This document shows, one piece after another, positions 54,478 through 61,343 of a stretch of 64,000 nucleotides of DNA; the first letter of the stretch is position 1; every line of letters begins with the position of its first letter. The notes under the pieces are model-generated. The model had not been told where the DNA came from, did not search any database, and saw nothing but the letters and a program-made list of their open reading frames with translations. A program made the translations under genes and the position numbers. The stretch lies in NCBI RefSeq assembly GCF_025263485.1, contig NZ_CP079863.1, forward strand, positions 1,674,001 to 1,738,000. Direction: 5' to 3'. The stretch is from Mycobacterium sp. SMC-2 (lineage in GTDB: Bacteria; Actinomycetota; Actinomycetes; Mycobacteriales; Mycobacteriaceae).

Positions 54478-55794
54478 GTGGCCGAGCGGTTGGACGTCGC
54501 CGGGCGCCTCGCCGAGGGCCTGCCCGCCGTCGAGCGCACGCAGAGTTACGTGCGGGCCTGCCAGGTCCTGGGCTACCGACATCCCGACCTGACGGCGCAC
54601 CCCGCGCAGATCCGCGACTGGTATGACACCGAAGACGGCCTCGATCTGCGCGCCCTCGACCGTGATTGCGCCGAGCTGCGGGCGGCGGGCGACACGGCCA
54701 TGGAAGCGCTGCGGACGCAGCGCGCCCAGGTGGCCGAGCTGGCCGCGGCGTGGAATGGGCCGGCCGGGGACGCCGCGGTGCGGTTCCTGGAGCACCACGG
54801 CGACTCCGCGGGCGCGGTGGCCGCCGAACTGCGGGCGGCGGCGCAACGGTGCGAGTCGCTGCGCGACAACCTGTGGTACCTGGTCGACTCGAAGGTCGCG
54901 ACCGCCATTGCCGTCGACGACGGCGCCCGGGCGCAACGGCCGGCGTGGCTGGCCGCCGCGGCCACGGTCACGACCGGCGCGGGCGATAGGCAAGCCGCCG
55001 AGCAAGTGGTGCGCGAACAGGTAATGCCCTACGTGGACAACGAGATCCGCAACGACTGGCTCACGACGATGCGCTCTACGCGCGACGGTGTGGCGGCCTC
55101 CTACGACATGGTCACCGACCGGATGGCCGCCGCGCCTGCGGCGCGCTTCGAAGTTCCCGGTGACCTCGGACCCGGCTACCAACCGCCGCTGCCGGCCCCG
55201 CCCGCCGCGCCGGCCGTCGCGGTCACGCCCGCGGCCGCGAGCACCCAGGCGGATCCGGCGCCGACCGCGCCGACGGTCGCGCCCGCTCCGGTTCCCGCTG
55301 CGCCGCAACCGGATTGGGGCACCGCGCTCGGTGAGGCCGCCGGCATGCCGGCGGGCGATCTGGGCGGTGGGCTCGGCGGCGGCGGCGGTGCGGGTCTGCT
55401 CGGGTTGGCCGGCAGGATCGTCGATGCGGTCGGCGGGCTGCTCGGCTCGGCGGGCGACGGCCCGGGGGGTACCGACGACTCCCTCGACGACGGCGACACC
55501 TTCGACGAGGATCCCGTTGAGGTCGACGACACCGACGACGAGCCCCCGGACACCGAAGAAACCGACCACGCCGAAGACGACGTCGCGGAAACCGAAGAGG
55601 CCAAACCCGACGCGGCGGCTCAGCCGGTCGACGCGCCGGTGCCGGCGGACGCCCCGCCAGCACCGGTCGAGGCACCCGTCGACGCGCCCGCACCGGTCGA
55701 CGCTCCAGCGGCGGGCGGGCCCGCACCGCCGGCCACCGATGGGAAAACGCCCTGCGAGATCGCCGCCGACCAGCTGCCGCAGGCGGGGCAGTGA
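54478..55794 (+). CDS. WXG-domain protein with Pro/Ala/acidic tail (Rv3439c-type)
   Basis: The 438-residue protein has an N-terminal helical domain of about 235 residues with a WXG-like turn in ELAAAWNGPAGDAAVRFLEHH. A region with Ala-Pro repeats (about 250-280) follows, then a Gly-rich stretch (LGGGLGGGGGAGLLGLAGRIVDAVGGLLG), an acidic segment (DDSLDDGDTFDEDPVEVDDTDDEPPD) and a Pro-Val-Asp-Ala repeat tail. It lacks a signal peptide, so it is a candidate ESX-4 substrate; that is inference. GTG 54478 follows the preceding stop by two bases. Position matches Rv3439c (467 residues). Confidence 0.8.
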   Translation: MAERLDVAGRLAEGLPAVERTQSYVRACQVLGYRHPDLTAHPAQIRDWYDTEDGLDLRALDRDCAELRAAGDTAMEALRTQRAQVAELAAAWNGPAGDAAVRFLEHHGDSAGAVAAELRAAAQRCESLRDNLWYLVDSKVATAIAVDDGARAQRPAWLAAAATVTTGAGDRQAAEQVVREQVMPYVDNEIRNDWLTTMRSTRDGVAASYDMVTDRMAAAPAARFEVPGDLGPGYQPPLPAPPAAPAVAVTPAAASTQADPAPTAPTVAPAPVPAAPQPDWGTALGEAAGMPAGDLGGGLGGGGGAGLLGLAGRIVDAVGGLLGSAGDGPGGTDDSLDDGDTFDEDPVEVDDTDDEPPDTEETDHAEDDVAETEEAKPDAAAQPVDAPVPADAPPAPVEAPVDAPAPVDAPAAGGPAPPATDGKTPCEIAADQLPQAGQ

Positions 55795-55798
55795 CGGC

Positions 55799-56842
55799 TC
55801 AGGCCGGGCGCAGCCGCAGTACTTCCTCCACGAAGCGCACGGACTCGGCGTGGTCGGTGGCCAGCGGGTTGAGCAGCAGCGTCGTCACGCCGGCCTCGGC
55901 GAAGGCCGCCAGGCGTTCGGCGACGTAACCGCGCGGGCCGACCAGCGACATGCCGCGCACCAGCTCGTCGGGCACCGCGTCGATGGCCTCCCGCTTGCGG
56001 CCGGACAGATACAGCTCCTGGATGCGGTCGGCGACCTCACCGAACCCATAACGGGTCGCCAGCGCGTGGTAGAAATTGCGGCCCTTGGCACCCATCCCGC
56101 CGAGGTAGAGGCCCAGCTGCGGCTTGACCCACGCCAACCGCTCGTCGACGTTGTCACCGATGGCCACCGACGCGTGCACCATGACGTCCAGCGGCCCCAG
56201 CGCGGGATCCCGCTTTGCGGCACCGGCCGCCAGCGCTTCGCCCCACACCGACGCGGCCTTGTCCGGCAGGTAGAAGACGGGCTGCCAGCCCTCGGCGATC
56301 TCGGCGGTCAGCTCGACATTCTTCGGCCCCAGCGCGGCGATCATGATCGGAATGCGTTCGCGCACGGGGGTATTGATGAGCTTGAGGGCTTTGCCCAAAC
56401 CGGTTCCGCGGTCGGGCGGCAACGGGATCTGGTAGTGCTTGCCGTTGTACCGCAGGCGTTCCCGCCGCCACACCTTGCGGCAGATCTCCACGACCTCGCG
56501 GGTGCGGCCCAGCGGGGCGTCGAACTCGACGCCGTGAAAGCCCTCGATCACCTGCGGCCCGGACGTGCCGATCCCCAGCCGGAAGCGCCCGTCGGACACG
56601 AAATCCAGCCCCGCCGCCGTCATCGCCAGCAGCGAGGGGGTGCGGATGTAGATGGGAAACACCCCCGAGGCCAACTCGACGGTGTTCGTCTTGGCGGCCA
56701 GATATCCGAGCTGGCTCACGGCGTCGAAGGCGTACGCCTCGGCCACCACGGCGATGTCGATGCCGGCCTTCTCGAGTTCCACGACGCGGTCCACGGCCTG
56801 GTGAAAGCCGCCCGAATAGTCCAGAGCGATCCCGATTCGCAT
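55799..56842 (-). CDS. LLM-class F420-dependent oxidoreductase
   Basis: The 347-residue protein begins MRIGIALDYSGGFHQAVDRVVELEKAGIDIAVVAEAYAFDA. It has LASGVFPIYIRTPSLLAMTAAGLDFVSDGRFRLGIGTSGPQVIEGFHGVEFDAPLGRTRE, a hallmark of F420-dependent members. The C-terminal part has the family's AALGPKNVELTAEIAEGWQPVFYLPDK. The substrate is unknown. It is not very similar to the two tandem LLM genes at 30-32 kb. The stop lies only two bases beyond the convergent preceding gene. Confidence 0.9.
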   Translation of the reverse strand: MRIGIALDYSGGFHQAVDRVVELEKAGIDIAVVAEAYAFDAVSQLGYLAAKTNTVELASGVFPIYIRTPSLLAMTAAGLDFVSDGRFRLGIGTSGPQVIEGFHGVEFDAPLGRTREVVEICRKVWRRERLRYNGKHYQIPLPPDRGTGLGKALKLINTPVRERIPIMIAALGPKNVELTAEIAEGWQPVFYLPDKAASVWGEALAAGAAKRDPALGPLDVMVHASVAIGDNVDERLAWVKPQLGLYLGGMGAKGRNFYHALATRYGFGEVADRIQELYLSGRKREAIDAVPDELVRGMSLVGPRGYVAERLAAFAEAGVTTLLLNPLATDHAESVRFVEEVLRLRPA

Positions 56843-56872
56843 CAACGACAGATACCACGAAGACGCCGCGCG

Positions 56873-57712
56873 TCACTTCAACAGCGCGACGATCTTCTCC
56901 TCGAGCGGGACGGCGGCGGCCTCGGGATCCAGCGGTTGGGTCTTGGGCAGGTGGGCGTCGGGATCGGCGAACTCGCGGTATGACTTGTCACCGCCCAGCG
57001 AGTAGAGCAGGTAACCGGTCAGCAGCGCGCGCACCGTTCGCTGCGTGCGCCGGTGGGGCCCGCCCAGCCCGAACACCTTCGTCAATCGTCGGCCCTCCAC
57101 GAGGCCGCCGGGGTGAGCCTTGCTGACGACGCGCAGCGCGGCCGCGTCCCACGCGCGGGACAGCGGCACGGCGTTCGACGTCAGTGACTTCGGGTCTTCC
57201 GGCGCGCTCAGGATCAAGCCCGGGAGCTTGAGTGTTCTCGCCGGGTCCTCGGCCGGGGGGCTGGTCACCGAGGGAAACAGTGCAGCCGCCGCGGCCAGCT
57301 TGTTTGGCATGCCCGCCGCGGCGAACACTGCGGCCGAGCCGCCGAAACCGTGCCCGACCACGGCGAGCTTGGCGGGATGCACGCTGATCTTGCCCGGCCC
57401 GAGCCGCACGCCCGACACGATGTCCAACGCCGTGCCGAGGTCGAACGCGAAGTTCAGGACGGAAGGGGCCAGGCCACGCTCGGTATCGGGGGCTCCGGCC
57501 ACGATGCCCCAGGACGCCAGGTGTTCGAGCAGACCGGAATAGCGGGCGGCCCCGGTGAGCCAGTCGTGACCGAACGCGACCCCGGGCAGGCCCAGCCCCG
57601 CCTCCGGGGTGTATACCACCCCCGGCAAACCGGCGAAGGCCAGGTCACCACGCAAAACCCGATGCGGACCACGGCGGCTGAGGGCTGCGAAAAGCTTGCG
57701 GGTGCGGGCCAC
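56873..57712 (-). CDS. Alpha/beta-hydrolase-fold protein lacking the nucleophile (Rv3438-type)
   Basis: The 279-residue protein has a dienelactone-hydrolase/chlorophyllase-like order: LPGVAFGHDWLTGAARYSGLLEHLASWGIVAGAPD, then the nucleophile elbow region LAVVGHGFGGSAAVFAAA and LPGLILSAPEDPKSLT. At the elbow Gly122 stands where the catalytic Ser of GHSxGG would be, so ordinary esterase activity seems unlikely unless Ser126 takes over. It corresponds by position to Rv3438 of M. tuberculosis. It may bind a ligand or serve as a structural protein. Confidence 0.75.
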   Translation of the reverse strand: MARTRKLFAALSRRGPHRVLRGDLAFAGLPGVVYTPEAGLGLPGVAFGHDWLTGAARYSGLLEHLASWGIVAGAPDTERGLAPSVLNFAFDLGTALDIVSGVRLGPGKISVHPAKLAVVGHGFGGSAAVFAAAGMPNKLAAAAALFPSVTSPPAEDPARTLKLPGLILSAPEDPKSLTSNAVPLSRAWDAAALRVVSKAHPGGLVEGRRLTKVFGLGGPHRRTQRTVRALLTGYLLYSLGGDKSYREFADPDAHLPKTQPLDPEAAAVPLEEKIVALLK

Positions 57713-57735
57713 GCGTCGACGTTAGCGCATCGCCG

Positions 57736-57951
57736 CTAGACCCTGATCTCGATCACGCCCAGCCGCCAGAGCGCCGCGTACATGTGGCGCAGCGGGATGC
57801 TCAGTAACCGGGCGGCCGCGTCCACCATCGGGTCGCCCCCGCCGATCGGCTCGCCGTGACGGCGCCGGGGCGCGGCGTTGGGCGCGGGTGCCGGCGTCAG
57901 GCTGGACGCGGGAAGCGCGGTCACCGCATCGTCGAGCAGAACAGCGGTCAT
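57736..57951 (-). CDS. Small conserved-looking hypothetical protein, cut off from its own RBS by an IS
   Basis: The 71-residue protein has an N-terminal Ala/Pro region (MTAVLLDDAVTALPASSLTPAPAPN), a basic stretch PRRRHGEP and a C-terminal helical segment DAAARLLSIPLRHMYAALWRLGVIEIRV. I do not recognise the family for certain. The ATG lies only three bases from the left end of an IS110-family element. The IS end places GGTAAGGAACC before the ATG, so translation may still start. The original Shine-Dalgarno sequence now lies at 60861, beyond both IS copies. Confidence 0.65.
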   Translation of the reverse strand: MTAVLLDDAVTALPASSLTPAPAPNAAPRRRHGEPIGGGDPMVDAAARLLSIPLRHMYAALWRLGVIEIRV

Positions 57952-57957
57952 GGTTCC

Positions 57958-59400
57958 TTACCTTTCTTGGAGGGTGGTTGTTGCGCTCGGCCGTAGGCTT
58001 TCAACTGCCCAGGGACGTCGGGTATGGCTTTCATGGTTTTGCTGTCTTCGATGGCCGAAGGAGATTGGCCGCCCGGGGTCCCGCGACGACTCGACCGCTA
58101 ATTGAGAGATGCGATGTGATCGCTGTGTAAGGACACGCCGGCGTGGTCGTCTGCTGGGTTGATAGAAACCGAGACGGGAACGGAGGTGGTTGTGGCACAA
58201 CCTGTGTGGGCTGGTGTGGACGCCGGGAAAGCGGACCATTACGGCGTGGTCATCGACGCTGAGGGCAAGTCGTTGCTGTCGCGGCGCGTCGCTAATGACG
58301 AGGCCGCGCTGCTGGAGTTGATCGACATGGTCGCGGCGCTGGCTGATGGCGGAGAAGTCACTTGGGCGATTGACCTCAACGCCGGCGGCGCTGCATTGCT
58401 GATCACGCTGCTGATCGCTGCCCAGCAGCGGCTGCTCTACATTCCCGGCCGCACTGTTCACCACGCCTCGGGTGGCTACCGCGGCGACGGCAAGACCGAC
58501 GCCAAAGACGCTGCGGTGATTGCCGATCAGGCCCGGATGCGCCGCGACCTGCAACCGTTGCGCCCCGGCGACGACATCGCCGTCGAACTGCGCATCCTGA
58601 CCAGTCGGCGCGCCGATCTGGTGGCCGATCGCACCCGCGCGATCAATCGGCTGCGCGCCCAGCTGCTGGAATACTTCCCGGCCCTGGAACGTGGCTTTGA
58701 CTACAGCAAAAGCAAGGCCGCGCTGATCCTGCTCACCGGCTATCAAACCCCCGACGGGCTGCGCCGGGCCGGTGCCGCCCGGGTGGCAGCCTTTTTGCAT
58801 AAACGCAAGGCCCGCAACGCCGATGCGGTCGCAACCGCCGCCATCGAGGCAGCCAACGCCCAACACACCATCGTGCCCGGACAACAGCTTGCCGCGGGCG
58901 TGGTCGCCCGCTTGGCTAAGGAGGTGATGGCCCTCGACACCGAAATCGGCGACACCGACGCGATGATCGAGGACCGATTTCGCCGCCACCGCCACGCCGA
59001 AATCATCCTGAGCATGCCCGGCTTCGGCGTCATCCTCGGCGCCGAGTTCCTCGCCGCCACCGGCGGCGACATGAGCGCCTTCCCCTCCGTCGACCGCCTC
59101 GCCGGCGTCTCGGGTCTGGCCCCAGTACCGCGAGATTCGGGCCGCATCAGCGGCAACCTCAAACGCCCCCGCCGCTACGACCGGCGCCTGCTGCGCGCCT
59201 GCTACCTGTCCGCTCTGGTCAGCATCCGCACCGATCCCGCCTCGCGCACCTACTACGACCGCAAACGCGCCGAAGGGAAACGCCACACCCAAGCCGTCTT
59301 GGCCCTGGCCCGTCGCCGACTCAACGTCCTGTGGGCCATGCTGCGCGACCACGCCGTCTACCAACCCGCAACCACTACTGCGGCGGCTTGACAACGTCAT
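57958..59400 (-). CDS. Full-length antisense ORF in IS copy 1, possible hed-like gene
   Basis: A 480-codon frame runs opposite the transposase over nearly the whole element. Its ATG (59400) is preceded by AAGGAGATTCTCA, a Shine-Dalgarno sequence made at the IS junction. Its TAA (57958-57960) is six bases before the ATG of the 71-aa gene. IS900 is described as having such a host-dependent antisense gene (hed). G+C-rich genes often show antisense frames, so I treat expression as unproven. The protein (MTLSSRRSSGCGLVDGVVAQ...) has no recognisable domain. Confidence 0.3.
   Translation of the reverse strand: MTLSSRRSSGCGLVDGVVAQHGPQDVESATGQGQDGLGVAFPFGAFAVVVGARGGIGADADQSGQVAGAQQAPVVAAGAFEVAADAARISRYWGQTRDAGEAVDGGEGAHVAAGGGEELGAEDDAEAGHAQDDFGVAVAAKSVLDHRVGVADFGVEGHHLLSQAGDHARGKLLSGHDGVLGVGCLDGGGCDRIGVAGLAFMQKGCHPGGTGPAQPVGGLIAGEQDQRGLAFAVVKATFQGREVFQQLGAQPIDRAGAIGHQIGAPTGQDAQFDGDVVAGAQRLQVAAHPGLIGNHRSVFGVGLAVAAVATRGVVNSAAGNVEQPLLGSDQQRDQQCSAAGVEVNRPSDFSAISQRRDHVDQLQQRGLVISDAPRQQRLALSVDDHAVMVRFPGVHTSPHRLCHNHLRSRLGFYQPSRRPRRRVLTQRSHRISQLAVESSRDPGRPISFGHRRQQNHESHTRRPWAVESLRPSATTTLQER
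58192..59391 (+). CDS. IS110-family transposase, intact
   Basis: The 399-residue DEDD-type transposase has an N-terminal RuvC-like domain: WAGVDAGKADHYGVVIDAEGK with the first Asp, the Glu/Asp region in TWAIDLNAGGA, and DGKTDAKDAAVIADQARMRRDL. The C-terminal transposase_20 domain has ILSMPGFGVILGAEFLAATGGDMSAFPSVDRLAGVSGLAPVPRDSG with the conserved Ser region. GTG 58192 is preceded by GGAGG at proper distance; a TTG at 58159 would add eleven residues. The chosen length equals that of the IS900 transposase. Confidence 0.92.
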   Translation: MAQPVWAGVDAGKADHYGVVIDAEGKSLLSRRVANDEAALLELIDMVAALADGGEVTWAIDLNAGGAALLITLLIAAQQRLLYIPGRTVHHASGGYRGDGKTDAKDAAVIADQARMRRDLQPLRPGDDIAVELRILTSRRADLVADRTRAINRLRAQLLEYFPALERGFDYSKSKAALILLTGYQTPDGLRRAGAARVAAFLHKRKARNADAVATAAIEAANAQHTIVPGQQLAAGVVARLAKEVMALDTEIGDTDAMIEDRFRRHRHAEIILSMPGFGVILGAEFLAATGGDMSAFPSVDRLAGVSGLAPVPRDSGRISGNLKRPRRYDRRLLRACYLSALVSIRTDPASRTYYDRKRAEGKRHTQAVLALARRRLNVLWAMLRDHAVYQPATTTAAA

Positions 59401-59408
59401 TGAGAATC

Positions 59409-60862
59409 TCCTTACCTTTCTTGGAGGGTGGTTGTTGCGCTCGGCCGTAGGCTTTCAACTGCCCGGGGACGTCGGGTATGGCTTTCATGGTTTTGCTGTC
59501 TTCGATGGCCGAAGGAGATTGGCCGCCCGGGGTCCCGCGACGACTCGACCGCTAATTGAGAGATGCGATGTGATCGCTGTGTAAGGACACGCTGGCGTGG
59601 TCGTCTGCTGGGTTGATAGAAACCGAGACGGGAACGGAGGTGGTTGTGGCACAACCTGTGTGGGCTGGTGTGGACGCCGGGAAAGCGGACCATTACGGCG
59701 TGGTCATCGACGCTGAGGGCAAGTCGTTGCTGTCGCGGCGCGTCGCTAATGACGAGGCCGCGCTGCTGGAGTTGATCGACATGGTCGCGGCGCTGGCTGA
59801 TGGCGGAGAAGTCACTTGGGCGATTGACCTCAACGCCGGCGGCGCTGCATTGCTGATCACGCTGCTGATCGCTGCCCAGCAGCGGCTGCTCTACATTCCC
59901 GGCCGCACTGTTCACCACGCCTCGGGTGGCTACCGCGGCGACGGCAAGACCGACGCCAAAGACGCTGCGGTGATTGCCGATCAGGCCCGGATGCGCCGCG
60001 ACCTGCAACCGTTGCGCCCCGGCGACGACATCGCCGTCGAACTGCGCATCCTGACCAGTCGGCGCGCCGATCTGGTGGCCGATCGCACCCGCGCGATCAA
60101 TCGGCTGCGCGCCCAGCTGCTGGAATACTTCCCGGCCCTGGAACGTGGCTTTGACTACAGCAAAAGCAAGGCCGCGCTGATCCTGCTCACCGGCTATCAA
60201 ACCCCGACGGGCTGCGCCGGGCCGGTGCCGCCCGGGTGGCAGCCTTTTTGCATAAACGCAAGGCCCGCAACGCCGATGCGGTCGCAACCGCCGCCATCGA
60301 GGCAGCCAACGCCCAACACACCATCGTGCCCGGACAACAGCTTGCCGCGGGCGTGGTCGCCCGCTTGGCTAAGGAGGTGATGGCCCTCGACACCGAAATC
60401 GGCGACACCGACGCGATGATCGAGGACCGATTTCGCCGCCACCGCCACGCCGAAATCATCCTGAGCATGCCCGGCTTCGGCGTCATCCTCGGCGCCGAGT
60501 TCCTCGCCGCCACCGGCGGCGACATGAGCGCCTTCCCCTCCGTCGACCGCCTCGCCGGCGTCTCGGGTCTGGCCCCAGTACCGCGAGATTCGGGCCGCAT
60601 CAGCGGCAACCTCAAACGCCCCCGCCGCTACGACCGGCGCCTGCTGCGCGCCTGCTACCTGTCCGCTCTGGTCAGCATCCGCACCGATCCCGCCTCGCGC
60701 ACCTACTACGACCGCAAACGCGCCGAAGGGAAACGCCACACCCAAGCCGTCTTGGCCCTGGCCCGTCGCCGACTCAACGTCCTGTGGGCCATGCTGCGCG
60801 ACCACGCCGTCTACCAACCCGCAACCACTACTGCGGCGGCTTGACAACGTCATTGAGAATCT
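59409..60862. mobile_element. IS110-family insertion sequence, copy 2 (tandem, frameshifted)
   Basis: A second copy follows head to tail in the same orientation. I saw only a few differences from copy 1: A versus G near 59466, C versus T near 59592, and one C missing from a run of five near 60202-60205. The right end meets TCCAGGAAGGCG, the flank of the original target. Direct tandem copies suggest a second insertion at the junction or integration of a circular intermediate. Confidence 0.88.
59646..60844 (+). pseudogene. IS110-family transposase, copy 2, broken by a 1-base deletion
   Basis: It is identical in organisation to the intact transposase up to LILLTGYQTP. The run CCCCC of copy 1 is CCCC here (60202-60205), so the frame shifts and stops at 60380. 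The second half remains open from about 60236 to 60844 in the original frame (HKRKARNADAVATAAIEAANAQ onward). A homopolymer assembly error is possible; programmed frameshifting seems less likely because copy 1 is in frame. Confidence 0.88.
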
Positions 60863-60868
60863 CCTCCA
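60861..60868 (-). promoter_or_regulatory. Displaced Shine-Dalgarno sequence of the 71-aa gene
   Basis: On the minus strand TGGAGGAG occurs just outside the right end of IS copy 2. Without the two IS copies it would be followed by about four bases and the ATG of the 71-residue gene, a near-perfect ribosome-binding site. It now stands in front of the antisense frame of copy 2. This fits the reported IS900 target rule CATG-N4-6-CNCCTT only approximately. Confidence 0.65.
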
Positions 60869-61343
60869 GGAAGGCGTGCGAAATTCGGATTAACATGCAA
60901 TGACGATCCGGGGCCTGGGTTTTATATCCAAGCCAAATTAAAGACAGGTATTGAACGCGATCACGGGGTAGCTGCACTATCGATATTGATGTCTGCATAA
61001 AGCGGCTTTTGCTACAAAGATAGGGTTGCGCTCTGCAGCATTTGCGCTGTTGAACGAGATATTTCTCCGAGCGGTGGTGATCAGGAGGGCGTCACCGAGG
61101 TGTCCTTTCTGGTGGCTCCGGCGGTTGCCAGTGGTAGCCGATATCCAGAAGCTTAAGTAGGTGAATCGGTGGAGCGATGACACAGGCGAAAACGCCACAA
61201 ATACATCAGGTGAAAAACGTTTCTACCGTTTATGAAGCCGGCATCGAGGGGACGGTCGGCGTCCGTGGGAGGGAAAACCGGGGCGGCCTGACCACAACCG
61301 CGGAGTGCGGGCTTGGCGGTCCGCCTGCACTACCCTGGTGTGA
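60868..61343. other. Low-G+C intergenic region before glmS, no clear gene
   Basis: A hand count over 60901-61260 gives about half G+C, well below the surrounding genes. It contains GGCGAAAACGCC (61186-61197), a small hairpin. A minus-strand stretch reads CACCAGAAAGGACACC followed by TCGGTGACGCC, which could fold as the leader of the now separated 71-aa gene. Short frames occur (for example a 73-codon minus frame from 61198), but none has coding features. M. tuberculosis has a gene (Rv3437) near this place; I see no trace of it. Confidence 0.5.

Larger units (their letters stand above)
57955..59408. mobile_element. IS110-family insertion sequence, copy 1 (intact, about 1,454 bp)
   Basis: The repeat unit runs from TCCTTACCTTTCTTGG to GAGAATC before the next copy; the exact end is ambiguous by a few bases because both junctions share CTCC/TCC. 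It has no terminal inverted repeats, as expected for IS110-family elements. The length and design (one transposase, long antisense frame, insertion between RBS and start codon) match the IS900/IS1110 group of M. avium-type mycobacteria. Its transposase frame is open. Confidence 0.88.

Noticed and set aside
54379..54478. Longer start for the WXG-domain protein inside the preceding gene
   Set aside because: The extension is an out-of-frame reading of the previous gene and is Arg-rich. GTG 54478 right after the stop fits the operon layout.
60977..61198. 73-codon minus-strand frame in the low-G+C gap
   Set aside because: No good ribosome-binding site, no recognisable family and no coding bias. 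It ends short of the IS flank. I describe the region as intergenic instead.
60868..61343. glmS ribozyme upstream of glmS
   Set aside because: That ribozyme is known from Firmicutes and relatives. I see no matching core next to the glmS start, and it is not expected in mycobacteria.
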